Below the pieces are notes generated by a model. That model ran no database searches. It saw nothing but the letters and a program-made list of their open reading frames with translations, and was not told where the DNA came from. Below are positions 8,782 to 18,981 of a DNA stretch of 64,000 nucleotides, in pieces (positions within the stretch are counted from its first letter, which is position 1; each line of letters opens with the position of its first letter). The position numbers and the translations under genes were made by a program. Where the stretch lies: the NCBI GenBank assembly GCA_021773835.1, contig JAJFJQ010000057.1, positions 248,001-312,000 of the forward strand. The letters are read 5' to 3'. The stretch is from Gammaproteobacteria bacterium. Its GTDB lineage: Bacteria > Pseudomonadota > Gammaproteobacteria > Ga0077536.

Positions 8782-10032
8782 CTAATCTACGTTTGTCTGA
8801 ATACGATGCTGCGAGAGTTTTTGCCGGGCTTCGCGCAGCGCCGCCGGATCAGTTTGCTCCTCGAGCATCCCAAGCCGGTACTCCGCCTTCGGCAACCCAC
8901 CTTCGGCGGCTAAGCTCATCCAGTAGTATGCGCCCGCCGGATCCTTCGGTACACCTTTGCCGCGTGCCAAACAAACGGCCAAGCCATATTGCGCCCGCAA
9001 ATGACCCTGCCGCGCTGCTCTTTCGTACCATTGGATGCCATCCCCAGCCGCGTATTCGGGATCTTCGAACAACACACAACGCCTAGCCAATTCATACTGC
9101 GCCTCAACGTATCCCAGCTCGGCGGCTCGACGCAGCCAAGACATCGCAATCTTCTTATTCGCCGTTACGCGGTCGCCGCTATCGAAGGCCATTGCCATGC
9201 GATAACTCGCCTTGGGATAGCCTTGGTCAGCGGCCTTGCGCAACCACTTCATCGACTCGCCGGGTTCCAACTCTGGTATGAGTTGCCGTTCAAAAAACCG
9301 ACTCAGGGCATATTGCGCTGGGGCGAGTCCCGAGTTTGCCGCCTTTTCCATCCAACGTTTAGCTAAATCCAAATCCTGATAGCTCGGCGGGGAGTTGGCA
9401 TAGATCAATCCTAGATTGTATTGCGCCTTTGCGTATCCAGATTTGGCTGCGCGTTGACACCAATGGATACCCTGTTCAAAGTCACGCATACCGGTGTCAC
9501 CATTGATATAGGCAAGCGCAAGACTCATCTGCGCGCGCGGGTGACCTTGCTGGGCCGCCTCCTCCCAATGGCGAAGTGCTGCATTGAAATCGGCAACGAC
9601 GTCGGTACCGCGCGCGTAGATATCGCCGAGACTATATTTCGCCATGGCGTTTCCGTTTGCGGACGCCGCGTAATACCAAGTTAGTGCGCGGTCCATGTCG
9701 CGCTCGCAACCGGTCCCGGTTTGATAACACCAACCTAAGCGCGCCTGGGCTTCGGCAAGATTTTGCTCTGCGGCCGCGATATACCAGATCAGCGCCACTT
9801 CCTGATCAGCAACGACACCGGCACCAGCCGCATAGCATCTACCGAGGCGATACTGCGCCTCCGGATGGCCATCCGTTGCGGCGCGCTTGTACCAAATAAC
9901 TGCTTGGTCTAGGTCGATATCGAGTGCGGCACGCTTGCGAAAGCGTTCGCCTAGGATGAACTGGGCGTCAGCGTCGCCGCTTTTTGCGTCCGCTAGGAGC
10001 TTATCGACATCGATATCCTGGTGATCGGACAT
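8782..10032 (-). CDS. Sel1-repeat protein
   Basis: A 416-residue protein built almost entirely of Sel1-like (TPR-related) repeats of about 36 residues. I count ten or eleven units with the pattern AQYxLGxxYxxGxGVxxDxxxAxxWYxxAA. There is no signal peptide or membrane segment, so it is probably cytoplasmic. Sel1 proteins act as binding scaffolds; the partner cannot be told from sequence. Middle repeats are the most regular, and the last one (AEYRLGMLEEQ) is shortened. No strong Shine-Dalgarno precedes the ATG. Confidence 0.88.
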   Translation of the reverse strand: MSDHQDIDVDKLLADAKSGDADAQFILGERFRKRAALDIDLDQAVIWYKRAATDGHPEAQYRLGRCYAAGAGVVADQEVALIWYIAAAEQNLAEAQARLGWCYQTGTGCERDMDRALTWYYAASANGNAMAKYSLGDIYARGTDVVADFNAALRHWEEAAQQGHPRAQMSLALAYINGDTGMRDFEQGIHWCQRAAKSGYAKAQYNLGLIYANSPPSYQDLDLAKRWMEKAANSGLAPAQYALSRFFERQLIPELEPGESMKWLRKAADQGYPKASYRMAMAFDSGDRVTANKKIAMSWLRRAAELGYVEAQYELARRCVLFEDPEYAAGDGIQWYERAARQGHLRAQYGLAVCLARGKGVPKDPAGAYYWMSLAAEGGLPKAEYRLGMLEEQTDPAALREARQKLSQHRIQTNVD

Positions 10033-10217
10033 AAGCTTATTTAGCGCCGAGGCGGCAGTTCATTGCAATCACTTCGAACGGTAATATTCACGCTCGAAGG
10101 CAATGTTCTGGCACGGGGGGTCCGCTGCCGACGCACCGGTTGACCCGCGCTGCCGGCATTCTAAGAGGCAAGCGTTCGCAATATTGCTCACGGACAACGC
10201 GCCCCGGTCGGGCAGAA

Positions 10218-10493
10218 CTACTTCAGCACGAGCTGATTCTTTCTGCCTCGCGGTGCGGACGGACTTGCGCCACCGGAGGATCGGCGCGCGTTTAATTCGT
10301 CTGCGAGCTGTCGTGCATACGCCGACACCTGTTTCTGCGTCCCTGGCTTTGCTCCGGTAACGGGCGCATATCCGCCCTCGATCACATATTGAAACCAATT
10401 CCCTTTAGCCCCGTCTGGCGAGGACATTTTTTCAACCTGGGCTACACGATAGTAACCGTCCGATGTATCTACTTTTAGTGCGGATTCAGTCAT
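10218..10493 (-). CDS. Small conserved-looking hypothetical protein
   Basis: A 91-residue protein I do not recognise. The first half reads like a folded domain (DGYYRVAQVEKMSSPDGAKG, then GNWFQYVIEGGYAPVTG), followed by a helix (QVSAYARQLADELNAR) and a basic, disordered tail. It has no membrane segment. The amino acid composition and the domain-then-tail shape favour a real gene over the overlapping frames. It is isolated, with Sel1 185 bases downstream and a 430-base gap upstream. Confidence 0.6.
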   Translation of the reverse strand: MTESALKVDTSDGYYRVAQVEKMSSPDGAKGNWFQYVIEGGYAPVTGAKPGTQKQVSAYARQLADELNARRSSGGASPSAPRGRKNQLVLK

Positions 10494-10925
10494 TTCCTTT
10501 GCTCCATGGGTTGCCGTTACGCGTGCGAATTTTTGTCGTTATGTAGCACCGCACGGCTCTACGATAAGTTTTATTTAGCTGTAATGTGTGGTCGATTGGG
10601 CGACACGTATTATTGTTTTTTTCGATTCAATTTCTGGAACCGATTGGCCTGACTTAAACTTACAGAATCGATCGCCAGTCATGTCTTGGCGGTCGAAATC
10701 GGCTCGATCGACCGTGCGACCAAACTCGTTGAGACCCGCGTGAGAGTAAAGACGACGGGCCATTTCGCCAAGTAAATTAAGTACTTAGCGGAGTTCGTTC
10801 CGGTACCTCAGGGTCGAGCATACTACCATGAATGGCCAGTTGCCGCGACCCTTTTACCACCCGAGCGCAGTTAATCGATGTGAATCTAACCGTTAACCAG
10901 TACTACGGTCCCGGTGGCGAGCGTT
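10494..10925. other. Gap with no supported gene
   Basis: These 432 bases lie between the small hypothetical gene and the cupin gene, both on the minus strand. A 62-codon minus-strand frame (10575-10763) exists but lacks a ribosome binding site and any family resemblance, so I do not call it. The region should hold the promoter of the small gene. I see no clear terminator after the cupin gene. Confidence 0.4.
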
Positions 10926-11387
10926 TCAAGCCGTCCTCGCCTCCTGCGCCGCCGTATGCGCCTGTTGCAGGCGTCGCAGTTCTTCCCAACCGAAATAACC
11001 GGTGAATCCGCGTTCGTTGTAAAACAGTACCGGTCCATCGCAAATGAACAAGTATTCCGTATCCTCAAGCGCTGTCGTGGCGCCATGCAGCATGCCATTG
11101 GGTTCGTATATATAATCCCCGCTTTCCAGCGTGCCATCTCGCACACCGAGTTTGCCCGATAGAATAAAAGTATGGGACGGGGTCAAATGTTTATGCTGCG
11201 GCGCAACGTACCCTTTCAACCAACGAAATAATGCCGCCCAGCGGCCCGATTCGGATCCCGTCCATAGAACTTTGACAAAGCCACGGTCCGGGTCATCTGG
11301 CATCGGTATCCAAGGGTGATCATGGGTTCTGAAAAGTGAGTCCATGAGTTCGGGGTTAATGGGGGCGATATCCTGAGGCAGCGACAT
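10926..11387 (-). CDS. Cupin-domain protein (ChrR/dihydroxyacetophenone-dioxygenase-like)
   Basis: A 153-residue single-cupin protein. The metal site looks complete: QHKHLTPSHTF supplies the histidines of motif 1 and GMLHGATTA that of motif 2. The overall pattern resembles cupins related to 2,4'-dihydroxyacetophenone dioxygenase, acetylacetone-cleaving enzyme and the anti-sigma factor ChrR cupin half. I infer a small metal-dependent dioxygenase or sensor in the cytoplasm; the substrate is unknown. The start is well supported by AAGGAA 8 bases upstream of the ATG. The C-terminal 20 residues are Ala/Gln-rich and helical. Confidence 0.78.
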   Translation of the reverse strand: MSLPQDIAPINPELMDSLFRTHDHPWIPMPDDPDRGFVKVLWTGSESGRWAALFRWLKGYVAPQHKHLTPSHTFILSGKLGVRDGTLESGDYIYEPNGMLHGATTALEDTEYLFICDGPVLFYNERGFTGYFGWEELRRLQQAHTAAQEARTA

Positions 11388-11460
11388 TTTTAATTTCCTT
11401 CTGATGATCCAATACGATTGGGTTCGAAGTTAACGACTACGCCACCCGCGCGCAGTCGCA

Positions 11461-11979
11461 TTAGCACGGCAGCGAAAGCTGCCCGCTAACCTGTTCGTGG
11501 CCAAGTAACCAACGCTTTCGTTCCAGGCCCCCGGCGTAACCGGTCAAGGCGCCGTTGGCGCCGATGACCCGGTGGCAAGGAATGACGATACCGATAGGAT
11601 TCTTTGAATTCGCCAGACCCACAGCGCGGCTTGCGGTGGGTTTACCAAGTCTTGCGGCCAGCTGCCCATAAGAAACGGTCTCACCAACAGGAATGTCACG
11701 TAAGGCGCGCCATACGATCTGCTGAAAATCCGTTCCAAAGGGGTCCACTGCAATCTCTTCAAGCACACCGAACTCGCCGGCAAAATAGTCTTTCAGCTGC
11801 GAGCTGACCCCCCTCGGATCTAACGATGGGCGGAGCCGATATTCTCCATAACGTGCCTTCAAGTGCGCCTCCATGCGTGCTCGAAAATCTTCAAACTCCA
11901 GCGCTATGAGATGCGTCTCATTACAAACGAGGGAGACGGCCCCAACTTCTGTTTCCACTTTGTCGAACATTAAATCCAT
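11461..11979 (-). CDS. ogt: Methylated-DNA--protein-cysteine methyltransferase
   Basis: About 172 residues. The suicide-acceptor motif IVIPCHRVIG (Cys near residue 134) and the helix-turn-helix segment GETVSYGQLAARLGKPTASRAVG identify an O6-alkylguanine-DNA alkyltransferase, which removes alkyl groups from O6-guanine and O4-thymine by transfer to its own cysteine. The N-terminal domain is of the short Ogt kind, with no Ada sensor domain. Two adjacent ATG codons follow GGGAG; I choose the second (11979) for its 7-base spacing. A longer TTG start at 12000 is less likely. Confidence 0.93.
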   Translation of the reverse strand: MDLMFDKVETEVGAVSLVCNETHLIALEFEDFRARMEAHLKARYGEYRLRPSLDPRGVSSQLKDYFAGEFGVLEEIAVDPFGTDFQQIVWRALRDIPVGETVSYGQLAARLGKPTASRAVGLANSKNPIGIVIPCHRVIGANGALTGYAGGLERKRWLLGHEQVSGQLSLPC

Positions 11980-12139
11980 CATCGAACTCCCTGCGTGCAA
12001 CGTCGGTTGGAGTGCAACGGGTCACCATAGTGGCATTGATGCAGCGCCTTCTAAGCGGACAATTCGACCAAGGTATTGAATTGTTCCGGTCCAATTATAA
12101 GCGTGAATAGCGCAAAATTTCGGTAACCCCTAGTTGAAC

Positions 12140-13477
12140 CTAAGCCGGCCTACTAAGCACTGCAAAGAGATCGTACTCGTCAGACCGTTCAATTCTGACC
12201 GAACAAATATCGCCCGGTACAAGATCCGTACCCGACACTCCTGAGATATGCACTAGGCCGTCGATCTCGGGCGCATCGGCGGCGCTGCGCCCGAGCGCAC
12301 CATCGCCATGAACTGAATCGACAATTACAGCAATCTCACGCCCTCGCTTACGCATCAGGCGCCGTTTGGAGATGTGCTGCTGGACCCGCATGAATTCGTC
12401 CCAACGTGCTTGTTTTTCGATCTCTGAGACAGGATCCGCTAAATCGTTCGCAGTAGCGCCGGCGACGGCGGAATACTGAAAGCAGCCGACCCGATCCAAG
12501 CCGGCAGCCTCGATGAAATCAAGCAAGGCGATGAAATCCGTCTCGGTTTCGCCCGGGAATCCAACGATAAAGGTACTGCGCAGGGTGATGTCGGGACATA
12601 TGGCACGCCAGCGCACAATCCGCTCAAGCACATTTTCTGCATGCGCGGGACGCCGCATCAATTTTAGGATCCGAGGAGATCCGTGTTGGAATGGAATATC
12701 GAGATATGGCAGCACGGCATCATCGGCCATCAAATCAATGACCTTATCCACGTGTGGGTACGGATAGACATAGTGCAGCCGCACCCACACGCCCAAAGTG
12801 CCCAGTGCGCGGCACAGACCAAGCATGTCGGCCTTCACTGGCTTGCCTTGCCAAAACCCAGTTCGATATTTGATATCGCTGCCGTAAGCACTGGTGTCTT
12901 GCGAAATGACCAGTAGTTCTCGTACGCCACCTGCGACTAGGCGTTCGGCCTCATCCAGCACCTCGCCGATAGGTCTGCTGATCAGGCGGCCGCGCATCGA
13001 CGGAATGATGCAGAAACTGCACTTATGATTACATCCCTCTGAGATCTTCAAATAAGCATAGTGGCGCGGCGTCAACTTGATCCCTTGGGGCGGTACGATG
13101 TCGAGGTACGGGTCATGCTGACGCGAAACGGGCAGATGCCGATGAACCGCACCAACAACCTCTTCGTAACGTTGCGGACCGGTCACGCTCAGGACACCGG
13201 GATGTATGGACCGGATTTCGTTTTCGTGCACACCCAGGCAGCCCGTCACGATGACCTTCCCGTTTTCGTGCAAGGCTTCACCAATCGTCTCTAAAGATTC
13301 GGCCTTAGCGCTGTCGATGAAACCGCAGGTATTGACGATCACGATGTCTGCGTCTGCGTAACTCGGCACCAGATCGTAACCGTCGATCCGCAGCTGCGTC
13401 AGGATGCGTTCCGAATCAACCAATGCCTTAGGGCACCCAAGGCTGACAAAGCCGACCCGCGGCGCGCTAGCAGTCAT
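12140..13477 (-). CDS. rimO: Ribosomal protein S12 methylthiotransferase RimO
   Basis: A radical-SAM methylthiotransferase that modifies Asp88 of ribosomal protein S12. Visible parts are the N-terminal UPF0004 domain ([18 protein letters not shown]), the radical-SAM cysteine motif CNHKCSFC, and a C-terminal TRAM domain ([20 protein letters not shown]). The length of about 445 residues matches E. coli RimO. The frame is open to 13543, which would overlap the gamma-glutamyltransferase gene by 56 bases. I choose ATG 13477 because homologous proteins begin just before [10 protein letters not shown] and this leaves a 10-base gap. No strong Shine-Dalgarno is seen at any candidate start. Confidence 0.93.
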   Translation of the reverse strand: MTASAPRVGFVSLGCPKALVDSERILTQLRIDGYDLVPSYADADIVIVNTCGFIDSAKAESLETIGEALHENGKVIVTGCLGVHENEIRSIHPGVLSVTGPQRYEEVVGAVHRHLPVSRQHDPYLDIVPPQGIKLTPRHYAYLKISEGCNHKCSFCIIPSMRGRLISRPIGEVLDEAERLVAGGVRELLVISQDTSAYGSDIKYRTGFWQGKPVKADMLGLCRALGTLGVWVRLHYVYPYPHVDKVIDLMADDAVLPYLDIPFQHGSPRILKLMRRPAHAENVLERIVRWRAICPDITLRSTFIVGFPGETETDFIALLDFIEAAGLDRVGCFQYSAVAGATANDLADPVSEIEKQARWDEFMRVQQHISKRRLMRKRGREIAVIVDSVHGDGALGRSAADAPEIDGLVHISGVSGTDLVPGDICSVRIERSDEYDLFAVLSRPA

Positions 13478-13487
13478 GGCGTCGGCG

Positions 13488-15143
13488 TTAATAACCGGTG
13501 GCGCATCCATCTGTGCGCGGCTCACTGCCGCCGACATAGACATCTAGGCCGGCGTCATAACAAATACCCTGGTAACCGCCGACGAATCCGGTGATCCAAT
13601 TGGTATTAGGTTCTATGCGATGGCCCCGACGTTCCAATTCATCGATCACCGTTTGCTCGATGCCAGGCTCCACCAGTACGACACCGAGGCCATCGAGACG
13701 CGCACCGTTGGGTTGGCTGCCACCGAAATGGCGCATGCGTGGCGCATCGGCCGCCGCCTGTGGATCGAGCCCAAAGTCGATCATATTAACTAAAATCTGT
13801 ACCTGCCCTTGCGGTTGCATATCGGCTCCCATAACCCCGAAACTCAACCACGGCCGCCCCTCTTTTAAGACAAACGCGGGGATAATTGTATGGAATGGGC
13901 GCTTACCTGGCACGTAGACGTTCGGATGGCCTGCTTCGATGGAAAATCCGGAACCGCGGCATTGCAGCGCAAAGCCAAGACCAGGCGGGACGAGCCCTGC
14001 GCCAAAGGGCGAGAAGATGCTTTGTATCAACGACACCATCATGCCATCGCTATCGGCGCAGGTCAGATAGGTCGTGTCGCTACCGGCGATGGCGACGTCG
14101 CCATAGGTGTAGTCGGTTCCCGCCCGCTGATCATTAATTAGCGACCGACGTTCATTGGCATATAGCTTATCAATAAGTTTAGCCGTGGGTACGTTCTCGA
14201 AGGTAGGATCCGCATAGTAGCGCGCGCGATCTTCGAAGCAGAGTTTCTTGGCCTCAATCAAGGCATGCCAATAATCCGGACTCGCAAACCCGAGATCGCT
14301 TAGCGGGTAGCTCTCTAGAATGTTGAGCATTTGCAGCACCGATATTCCCTGCCCGTTTGGTGGCAGCTCGAACACCTCATACCCACGATACGAGGTGCTC
14401 AGCGGCGCAACCCAATCGTAGTGTCGATTTTCGAAGTCGCTTAGCGCGAAAGGCATGCCGAGCGATTGTGTGTAGGCAGTTATCTGGGCCGCAAGTTCGC
14501 CCTGGTAAAATGCGCTACGTCCACCTTCACCAATGACCTTAAAAGTCTCTGCGAGATCCGGGTTGCGATAGGTCTGCCCCGCGATTGGCGCTCGACCATC
14601 GATCGTAAAGGCACCGATAAACGGCGAGGTGAGGTTCGCGAGTACCGGATCATCGAGGACCGCACCGACGGAATGCGCCCAATGCTCGGCCGTGCGCGAC
14701 GCAACCGAAATGCCCTCTCGTGCATGCGCAATCGCGGGCGCTAAGACTTCCTCTAGCGGCAGGCGACCATAGCGTTCGTGTAATGCACACCAGCCATCAA
14801 CGGCGCCGGGAACGGTGATCGACAAGGGTCCGCGGCCGGGGATCAGATCTGCATCGCCAAGCTCACTGGCTAATGCGGCATACGATAGTCCTTGCGGGCT
14901 GCGACCACTCGCGTTTAAGCCGGCTAAGGCACCGGTGTCGGGATCCCAAACGATGGCAAATAGATCCCCTCCAGGCCCGCACATATACGGCTCGGCCAAG
15001 CTTAGCATCGCATTCGCGGCAATCGCCGCATCCACGGCGCTGCCGCCGTGCTTCAGCATCTCTACGCCAATCTGGGAGGCGATTGTCTGACTCGTCGCCA
15101 CCATACCGTGTCGGCCGTAGCTCGGGCTGCGCGAACGGATCAT
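13488..15143 (-). CDS. ggt: Gamma-glutamyltransferase family protein
   Basis: About 551 residues of the Ntn-hydrolase gamma-glutamyltranspeptidase family, made as a precursor that cuts itself before a threonine. The large-subunit part has [20 protein letters not shown] and [12 protein letters not shown]. The cleavage site and nucleophile are at [12 protein letters not shown], where the E. coli enzyme has TTHYS. I see no signal peptide at the chosen start, so it may be cytoplasmic, as in other FPD-like members. ATG 15143 comes directly after the thioesterase stop at 15148; an open frame upstream to 15311 only overlaps that gene. The substrate could be glutathione or another gamma-glutamyl or acyl compound. 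Confidence 0.88.
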   Translation of the reverse strand: MIRSRSPSYGRHGMVATSQTIASQIGVEMLKHGGSAVDAAIAANAMLSLAEPYMCGPGGDLFAIVWDPDTGALAGLNASGRSPQGLSYAALASELGDADLIPGRGPLSITVPGAVDGWCALHERYGRLPLEEVLAPAIAHAREGISVASRTAEHWAHSVGAVLDDPVLANLTSPFIGAFTIDGRAPIAGQTYRNPDLAETFKVIGEGGRSAFYQGELAAQITAYTQSLGMPFALSDFENRHYDWVAPLSTSYRGYEVFELPPNGQGISVLQMLNILESYPLSDLGFASPDYWHALIEAKKLCFEDRARYYADPTFENVPTAKLIDKLYANERRSLINDQRAGTDYTYGDVAIAGSDTTYLTCADSDGMMVSLIQSIFSPFGAGLVPPGLGFALQCRGSGFSIEAGHPNVYVPGKRPFHTIIPAFVLKEGRPWLSFGVMGADMQPQGQVQILVNMIDFGLDPQAAADAPRMRHFGGSQPNGARLDGLGVVLVEPGIEQTVIDELERRGHRIEPNTNWITGFVGGYQGICYDAGLDVYVGGSEPRTDGCATGY

Positions 15144-15147
15144 GGCT

Positions 15148-15633
15148 TCAGCGCCTGATTTCAATTTGTGTTCCAAGATTGTCCGGTCGTGGCAAAGTGT
15201 TGTGCACGCTTGCAATTTCCGCGAGTCTCGCAAGCGTCTGCTTGGACATCTCAACGCTCTTACGGTCAACGAAGGCAACGTGGATGAAGAGCATCTCGGC
15301 ACTTGCAGCAAAATACCCTGCGTCTTGATGGTACAGCGCCTGATAGGTGTGAACGAGTTTTGGTGACCAATCGATCAACCTGGTCGTCACCAATATCGGA
15401 TCGTCTTGCAACAATTCCCGGCGAAAGTCCAAATGACAGTTCGTCATGAAGATGGTGCCATACCCTTCGCGGGTGTAGTCCCAACCAATCCCGCAATCCC
15501 GGAAGAAGACTTCACCCCCTAGGTCGAACGCGCGTGAGTAATTTGCGACATTCATATGCCCGTTTTCATCCAGCCAATCGGGTTTGACCGTAAGGGTATC
15601 GCGATACGGTGCGGGGATGCTCAAATTGGTCAC
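15148..15633 (-). CDS. Hotdog-fold acyl-CoA thioesterase (4HBT/betainyl-CoA thioesterase-like)
   Basis: About 161 residues with the hotdog signature KPDWLDENGHMNVANYSRAFD, where the Asp and the GHMN segment form the thioesterase active region. It resembles the YbgC/FadM and betainyl-CoA thioesterase groups, which release free acids from short or medium acyl-CoA. The frame is open further upstream to a GTG at 15720, but that extension is an arginine-rich run unlike the family. I favour the GTG at 15633, preceded by a GAGAAG-like site. The gene leads directly into the gamma-glutamyltransferase gene. Confidence 0.75.
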   Translation of the reverse strand: MTNLSIPAPYRDTLTVKPDWLDENGHMNVANYSRAFDLGGEVFFRDCGIGWDYTREGYGTIFMTNCHLDFRRELLQDDPILVTTRLIDWSPKLVHTYQALYHQDAGYFAASAEMLFIHVAFVDRKSVEMSKQTLARLAEIASVHNTLPRPDNLGTQIEIRR

Positions 15634-15765
15634 GGCAACTACTTCTCGTATGGAGATCGCATGTAATGATCGCGGGCGACTTGCAGAGTTAAGCTGCGCT
15701 CGGCTTGGTCGCCGAAACACATCGTTGCGATAAAATGTAAAGACAAGTCGAATCAGCCCAGGCGT

Positions 15766-17154
15766 TCACATCGCTCCGGCGAACTCGAAAATCTTTCCCG
15801 GGTTGAGGATCCCTTTAGGGTCCAACGAATGTTTGAGTCGACGCATCAAGGCTATCTCCGTCGGACTACGGGAGACCGTTAGGTAATCTTTCTTTTCAAG
15901 TCCGATGCCATGTTCGGCGGACACAGAGCCGCCATGCGGCGCCAACGGTTCATAAACACAATCCTCGACTGCACGATGGACCTTGTGATCGGCATTTGGC
16001 ACCGTGATGGCAAAATGTATATTGCCGTCGCCGATATGGCCGAAAGTAAAACAATGATGGTCCGGCCACCGCTCAGCCAGGCGTCGCTTCACTTCCTCAA
16101 CGTACTCGCCGATGTGGCGGATGGCGATGCTGACATCAAATATTTGCGGAGGTCCGTAGCGAAAAAACTGTTCGACGTCGTCACGTATTGCCCACATCGC
16201 GGCACGGTCGCCTCCTGATTGCGCGACGGCGGCGTCGGCGATAAGCCCATCCTCCAGTGCTTTGATCATCGTCGCCTCAAACTTCTCGCGATCGGTGACC
16301 GTGCCCAGCGATTCGACCAAGGCGTAATACGGCCTTGTCTTTTCGACCGGTGGTTTATTTGTCGCGGGCGACGTCGTCACCAAATCGTAGTAGTCGTGCC
16401 ATAACACTTCATAGGCGCTGAGCGTTCCACCGAGCGCGCCATCGATGTATTTAAGAAAGCCCGTGACTTGATCAAACGTGTCAAATGCAACGAAAGCCGT
16501 TTCGTCCTCGGTGATTGCTTCCCGTAGACGTAGGACCAACCGGGTAATCACACCAAGCGTCCCTTCAGTACCGATGAACAATTGTTTGAGGTCGTAACCG
16601 GCATTGTTTTTGATCATCGTGTTCATCGAGGTCACGACCGTACCGTCGGCAAGTACCGCCTCGAGCCCGAGAACATTGTCACGCATCATCCCGAATCGTA
16701 TAACCCGGTTACCGCCGGCATTTGTCGAAACGTTACCACCGATCTGGCACGACCCGCGTGCACCGAGGTCAACCGGAAAAAATAGGCCGGCGGCTTCGGC
16801 AGTCTCTTGCAACACTTGAAGCGGCACCCCGGCTTGGACGGTTATGGTACGGCCCACTTCATCGATTTCTTCGATCTGGTTCATGCGTTCGAGCGAGATG
16901 ATCACATCATTCGCAACCGTAATTGACGATTGGACAAGCCCCGTGCGCCCACCATGTGGGACCACCGTTTGATTCGCCTCATTGCATAATTTTAGAATCG
17001 CGGACACTTGGGCCGTTGTCGTTGGACGTAAGATGGCGCGTGCTTCTATAGAGGAATCGTCCCATACATGGACAGCGCGATTGCAAACTTCTTCGCCGCA
17101 TAAAATCCCATTGGCATCGAGGATCGATTCGAATTGTTGGATTAGGTCGCTCAT
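15766..17154 (-). CDS. FAD-binding D-2-hydroxyacid dehydrogenase (GlcD/D-lactate dehydrogenase family)
   Basis: A 462-residue flavoprotein of the FAD_binding_4 / FAD-oxidase_C type. The FAD site is visible in VPHGGRTGLVQSS and QIGGNVSTNAGGNRVIRFG. The C-terminal domain has HIGDGNIHFAI (metal-binding His) and SAEHGIGLEKKDYL. Enzymes with this layout oxidise D-lactate, glycolate or D-2-hydroxyglutarate to the 2-oxo acid. The length fits D-2-hydroxyglutarate or D-lactate dehydrogenases without Fe-S domains. The ATG is preceded by AGGAC at 8 bases. An FMN-dependent 2-hydroxyacid dehydrogenase two genes away suggests handling of both enantiomers of a hydroxy acid (inference). Confidence 0.88.
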   Translation of the reverse strand: MSDLIQQFESILDANGILCGEEVCNRAVHVWDDSSIEARAILRPTTTAQVSAILKLCNEANQTVVPHGGRTGLVQSSITVANDVIISLERMNQIEEIDEVGRTITVQAGVPLQVLQETAEAAGLFFPVDLGARGSCQIGGNVSTNAGGNRVIRFGMMRDNVLGLEAVLADGTVVTSMNTMIKNNAGYDLKQLFIGTEGTLGVITRLVLRLREAITEDETAFVAFDTFDQVTGFLKYIDGALGGTLSAYEVLWHDYYDLVTTSPATNKPPVEKTRPYYALVESLGTVTDREKFEATMIKALEDGLIADAAVAQSGGDRAAMWAIRDDVEQFFRYGPPQIFDVSIAIRHIGEYVEEVKRRLAERWPDHHCFTFGHIGDGNIHFAITVPNADHKVHRAVEDCVYEPLAPHGGSVSAEHGIGLEKKDYLTVSRSPTEIALMRRLKHSLDPKGILNPGKIFEFAGAM

Positions 17155-17168
17155 CGTTTTCGTCCTAT

Positions 17169-18458
17169 TTAAACACTTGCCGCCTGCGCCAAGGCTTGGT
17201 CAAGGTCCCATAAGATGTCGTCTAAGGTTTCAAGTCCGACGGAAATTCTCACCATGTCTTGGGTAACCCCCGCGCTCAGTTGCTGCTCATCCGACATCTG
17301 CCGATGTGTCGTCGAGGCCGGGTGGATTACAAGCGTCTTTGCGTCGCCAACGTTTGCCAGGTGACTTAAGAACTGAACCGACTCAATAAATTTTATCCCC
17401 GCCGCCAAACCGCCTTTAACGCCGAACGACATGATCGCGCTTGCGCCTCGCGGTACATATTTTTGCGCTAATTCATAGTATTGATCTTGCTTAAGGCTCG
17501 GATAGCGAACCCACTCAACGCGGGGATGATCGTGCAGAAACTCAGCCACCGCCAGGGCATTGTCGCAGTGGCGCTCCATCCGCAACGGCAAAGTTTCTAA
17601 TCCCTGCAATAGCAAAAATCCGTTGAACGGGCTCAACGCCGGTCCCAAGGTGCGGAGTGTCTCCACGCGGGCCTTCATGGTGAAACCAAAGTCTCCGAAG
17701 GTCTCATAGAACCGTACGCCGTGGTAGCCGGCGGATGGCTCCATCATCATGGGAAAATTCCCGTTGTCCCAGGGGAATTTCCCGGATTCGACCAGAACGC
17801 CGCCCATTGTCGTCCCGTGACCACCGATAAATTTCGTCGCTGAATGGACGACAATGTCGGCGCCGTACTCGATAGGTCGACACAGGTACGGAGTCGGAAA
17901 CGTGTTGTCCACCACCAGTGGTAAACCCGCGTCTCGAGCAACCGCTGCCACAGCTTCTATATCGAGCACGTTGATCAATGGGTTGCCCAATGTCTCTGCG
18001 TAAAGCGCTTTGGTTTTTGGCGTGATAGCGGCCGCGAATGCATCGATGTCATCTGGATCGACAAACGTGGTCTCGATCCCCATCCGACGGAAGGTTACGT
18101 CGAACTGCGAATAGGTCCCGCCATAAAGTGTCTTGGCCGAAACAAGGTGGTCGCCAGCTTCAAGGAGGGTCAAAAGCGTCACCATCTGCGCCGACATGCC
18201 CGATCCAACGGCGACCGCGGCGCGTCCGCTTTCAAGTGCTGCTAGTCGCTCTTCGAGTACCGCGATAGTGGGGTTACTGAGACGTGAATAAACATTGCCG
18301 AAAGTTTGCAGGTTGAACAAACTCGCGGCGTGGTCCGCATCATCGAAAACATAGGAAGTCGTCTGATAGATCGGCGTGGCACGCGACCCAGTGGCAGCAT
18401 CCGGGATCTGCCCGGCATGTAAGGCCAAGGTCTCAAAGCCGAATTCTCTATCTGCCAT
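17169..18458 (-). CDS. metY: O-acetylhomoserine sulfhydrylase
   Basis: A 429-residue PLP enzyme of the Cys/Met metabolism family. TLALHAGQIPDAATGSRATPIYQTTSY at the N-terminus (here the residues GFETLALHAGQ are clearest), SGMSAQMVTLLTLLEAGDHLV and the PLP lysine in HSATKFIGGHGT all match. The length and the C-terminal SVGLETLDDILWDLDQAL fit MetY, which makes homocysteine from O-acetylhomoserine and sulfide. Cystathionine gamma-synthase is shorter, which favours MetY. The gene ends 14 bases before the FAD-dehydrogenase start, so the two are probably co-transcribed. No riboswitch-like structure is evident upstream. Confidence 0.9.
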   Translation of the reverse strand: MADREFGFETLALHAGQIPDAATGSRATPIYQTTSYVFDDADHAASLFNLQTFGNVYSRLSNPTIAVLEERLAALESGRAAVAVGSGMSAQMVTLLTLLEAGDHLVSAKTLYGGTYSQFDVTFRRMGIETTFVDPDDIDAFAAAITPKTKALYAETLGNPLINVLDIEAVAAVARDAGLPLVVDNTFPTPYLCRPIEYGADIVVHSATKFIGGHGTTMGGVLVESGKFPWDNGNFPMMMEPSAGYHGVRFYETFGDFGFTMKARVETLRTLGPALSPFNGFLLLQGLETLPLRMERHCDNALAVAEFLHDHPRVEWVRYPSLKQDQYYELAQKYVPRGASAIMSFGVKGGLAAGIKFIESVQFLSHLANVGDAKTLVIHPASTTHRQMSDEQQLSAGVTQDMVRISVGLETLDDILWDLDQALAQAASV

Positions 18459-18486
18459 CGCTGCTATCTATGTCAACAAAAAAGCG

Positions 18487-18981
18487 CTAGTTAACGACAA
18501 TCTTCGGCCGCTTGGCCGAGATAACTTTGGTGTTTACACCGACGAAGTTAAGCCCACCGAATAAGCGCGCATGTTCGATCTTCATGCAACGATCCATGAC
18601 CACATCGAGTCCAGCTTCGCGCGCGCGACGTGCCGCAGCATTGTGGACGATGCCGAGTTGAGTCCACAGGACTTTGGCACCAATAGCGATGGCTTGCTCG
18701 CTCAACGCCGGGATCTCTTCGACAGCACGAAAACAATCCACCACATCGACGGGCTCTGGGATGTCTGTGAGACTCGGATAGCATTTTTCGTTCAAGACTT
18801 CGTCATAGCCTGGGTTCACAGGAATAATACGGTAGCCGTGGTCCTGCAAATATTTCGCCGCAAAGTTACTCGGGCGGTACCAATTACGCGACAGGCCGAC
18901 CACGGCAATCACCCGCACCTCGGCTAATATTCGCCGCAGAGTCGCTATATCCGTGGCAAATTCAGGGTCTACGGCGGACAT
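18487..18981 (-). CDS. CoA-binding domain protein (YccU-like)
   Basis: About 164 residues consisting of one Rossmann-type CoA_binding domain: IAVVGLSRNWYRPSNFAAKYLQ, then YRIIPVNPGYDE, LWTQLGIVHNAAARRARE and DRCMKIEHARL. This is the same fold as the N-terminal part of acyl-CoA synthetase (ADP-forming) and of succinyl-CoA ligase alpha. Stand-alone copies are common and of unknown role. The start is uncertain: ATG 18981 and ATG 18999 both overlap the end of the upstream dehydrogenase gene (stop at 18962), and neither has a strong ribosome binding site. The overlap suggests translational coupling. Confidence 0.8.
   Translation of the reverse strand: MSAVDPEFATDIATLRRILAEVRVIAVVGLSRNWYRPSNFAAKYLQDHGYRIIPVNPGYDEVLNEKCYPSLTDIPEPVDVVDCFRAVEEIPALSEQAIAIGAKVLWTQLGIVHNAAARRAREAGLDVVMDRCMKIEHARLFGGLNFVGVNTKVISAKRPKIVVN

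Noticed and set aside
10069-10398. 109-codon minus-strand frame overlapping the small hypothetical gene
   Set aside because: It is Arg/Cys-rich and out of frame with the better supported 91-residue gene at 10218-10493.
10575-10763. 62-codon minus-strand frame
   Set aside because: No Shine-Dalgarno and no recognisable motif; the sequence is not distinguishable from chance.
15144-15311. N-terminal extension of gamma-glutamyltransferase
   Set aside because: It lies inside the thioesterase gene, is Arg/Cys-rich and has no counterpart in the family.
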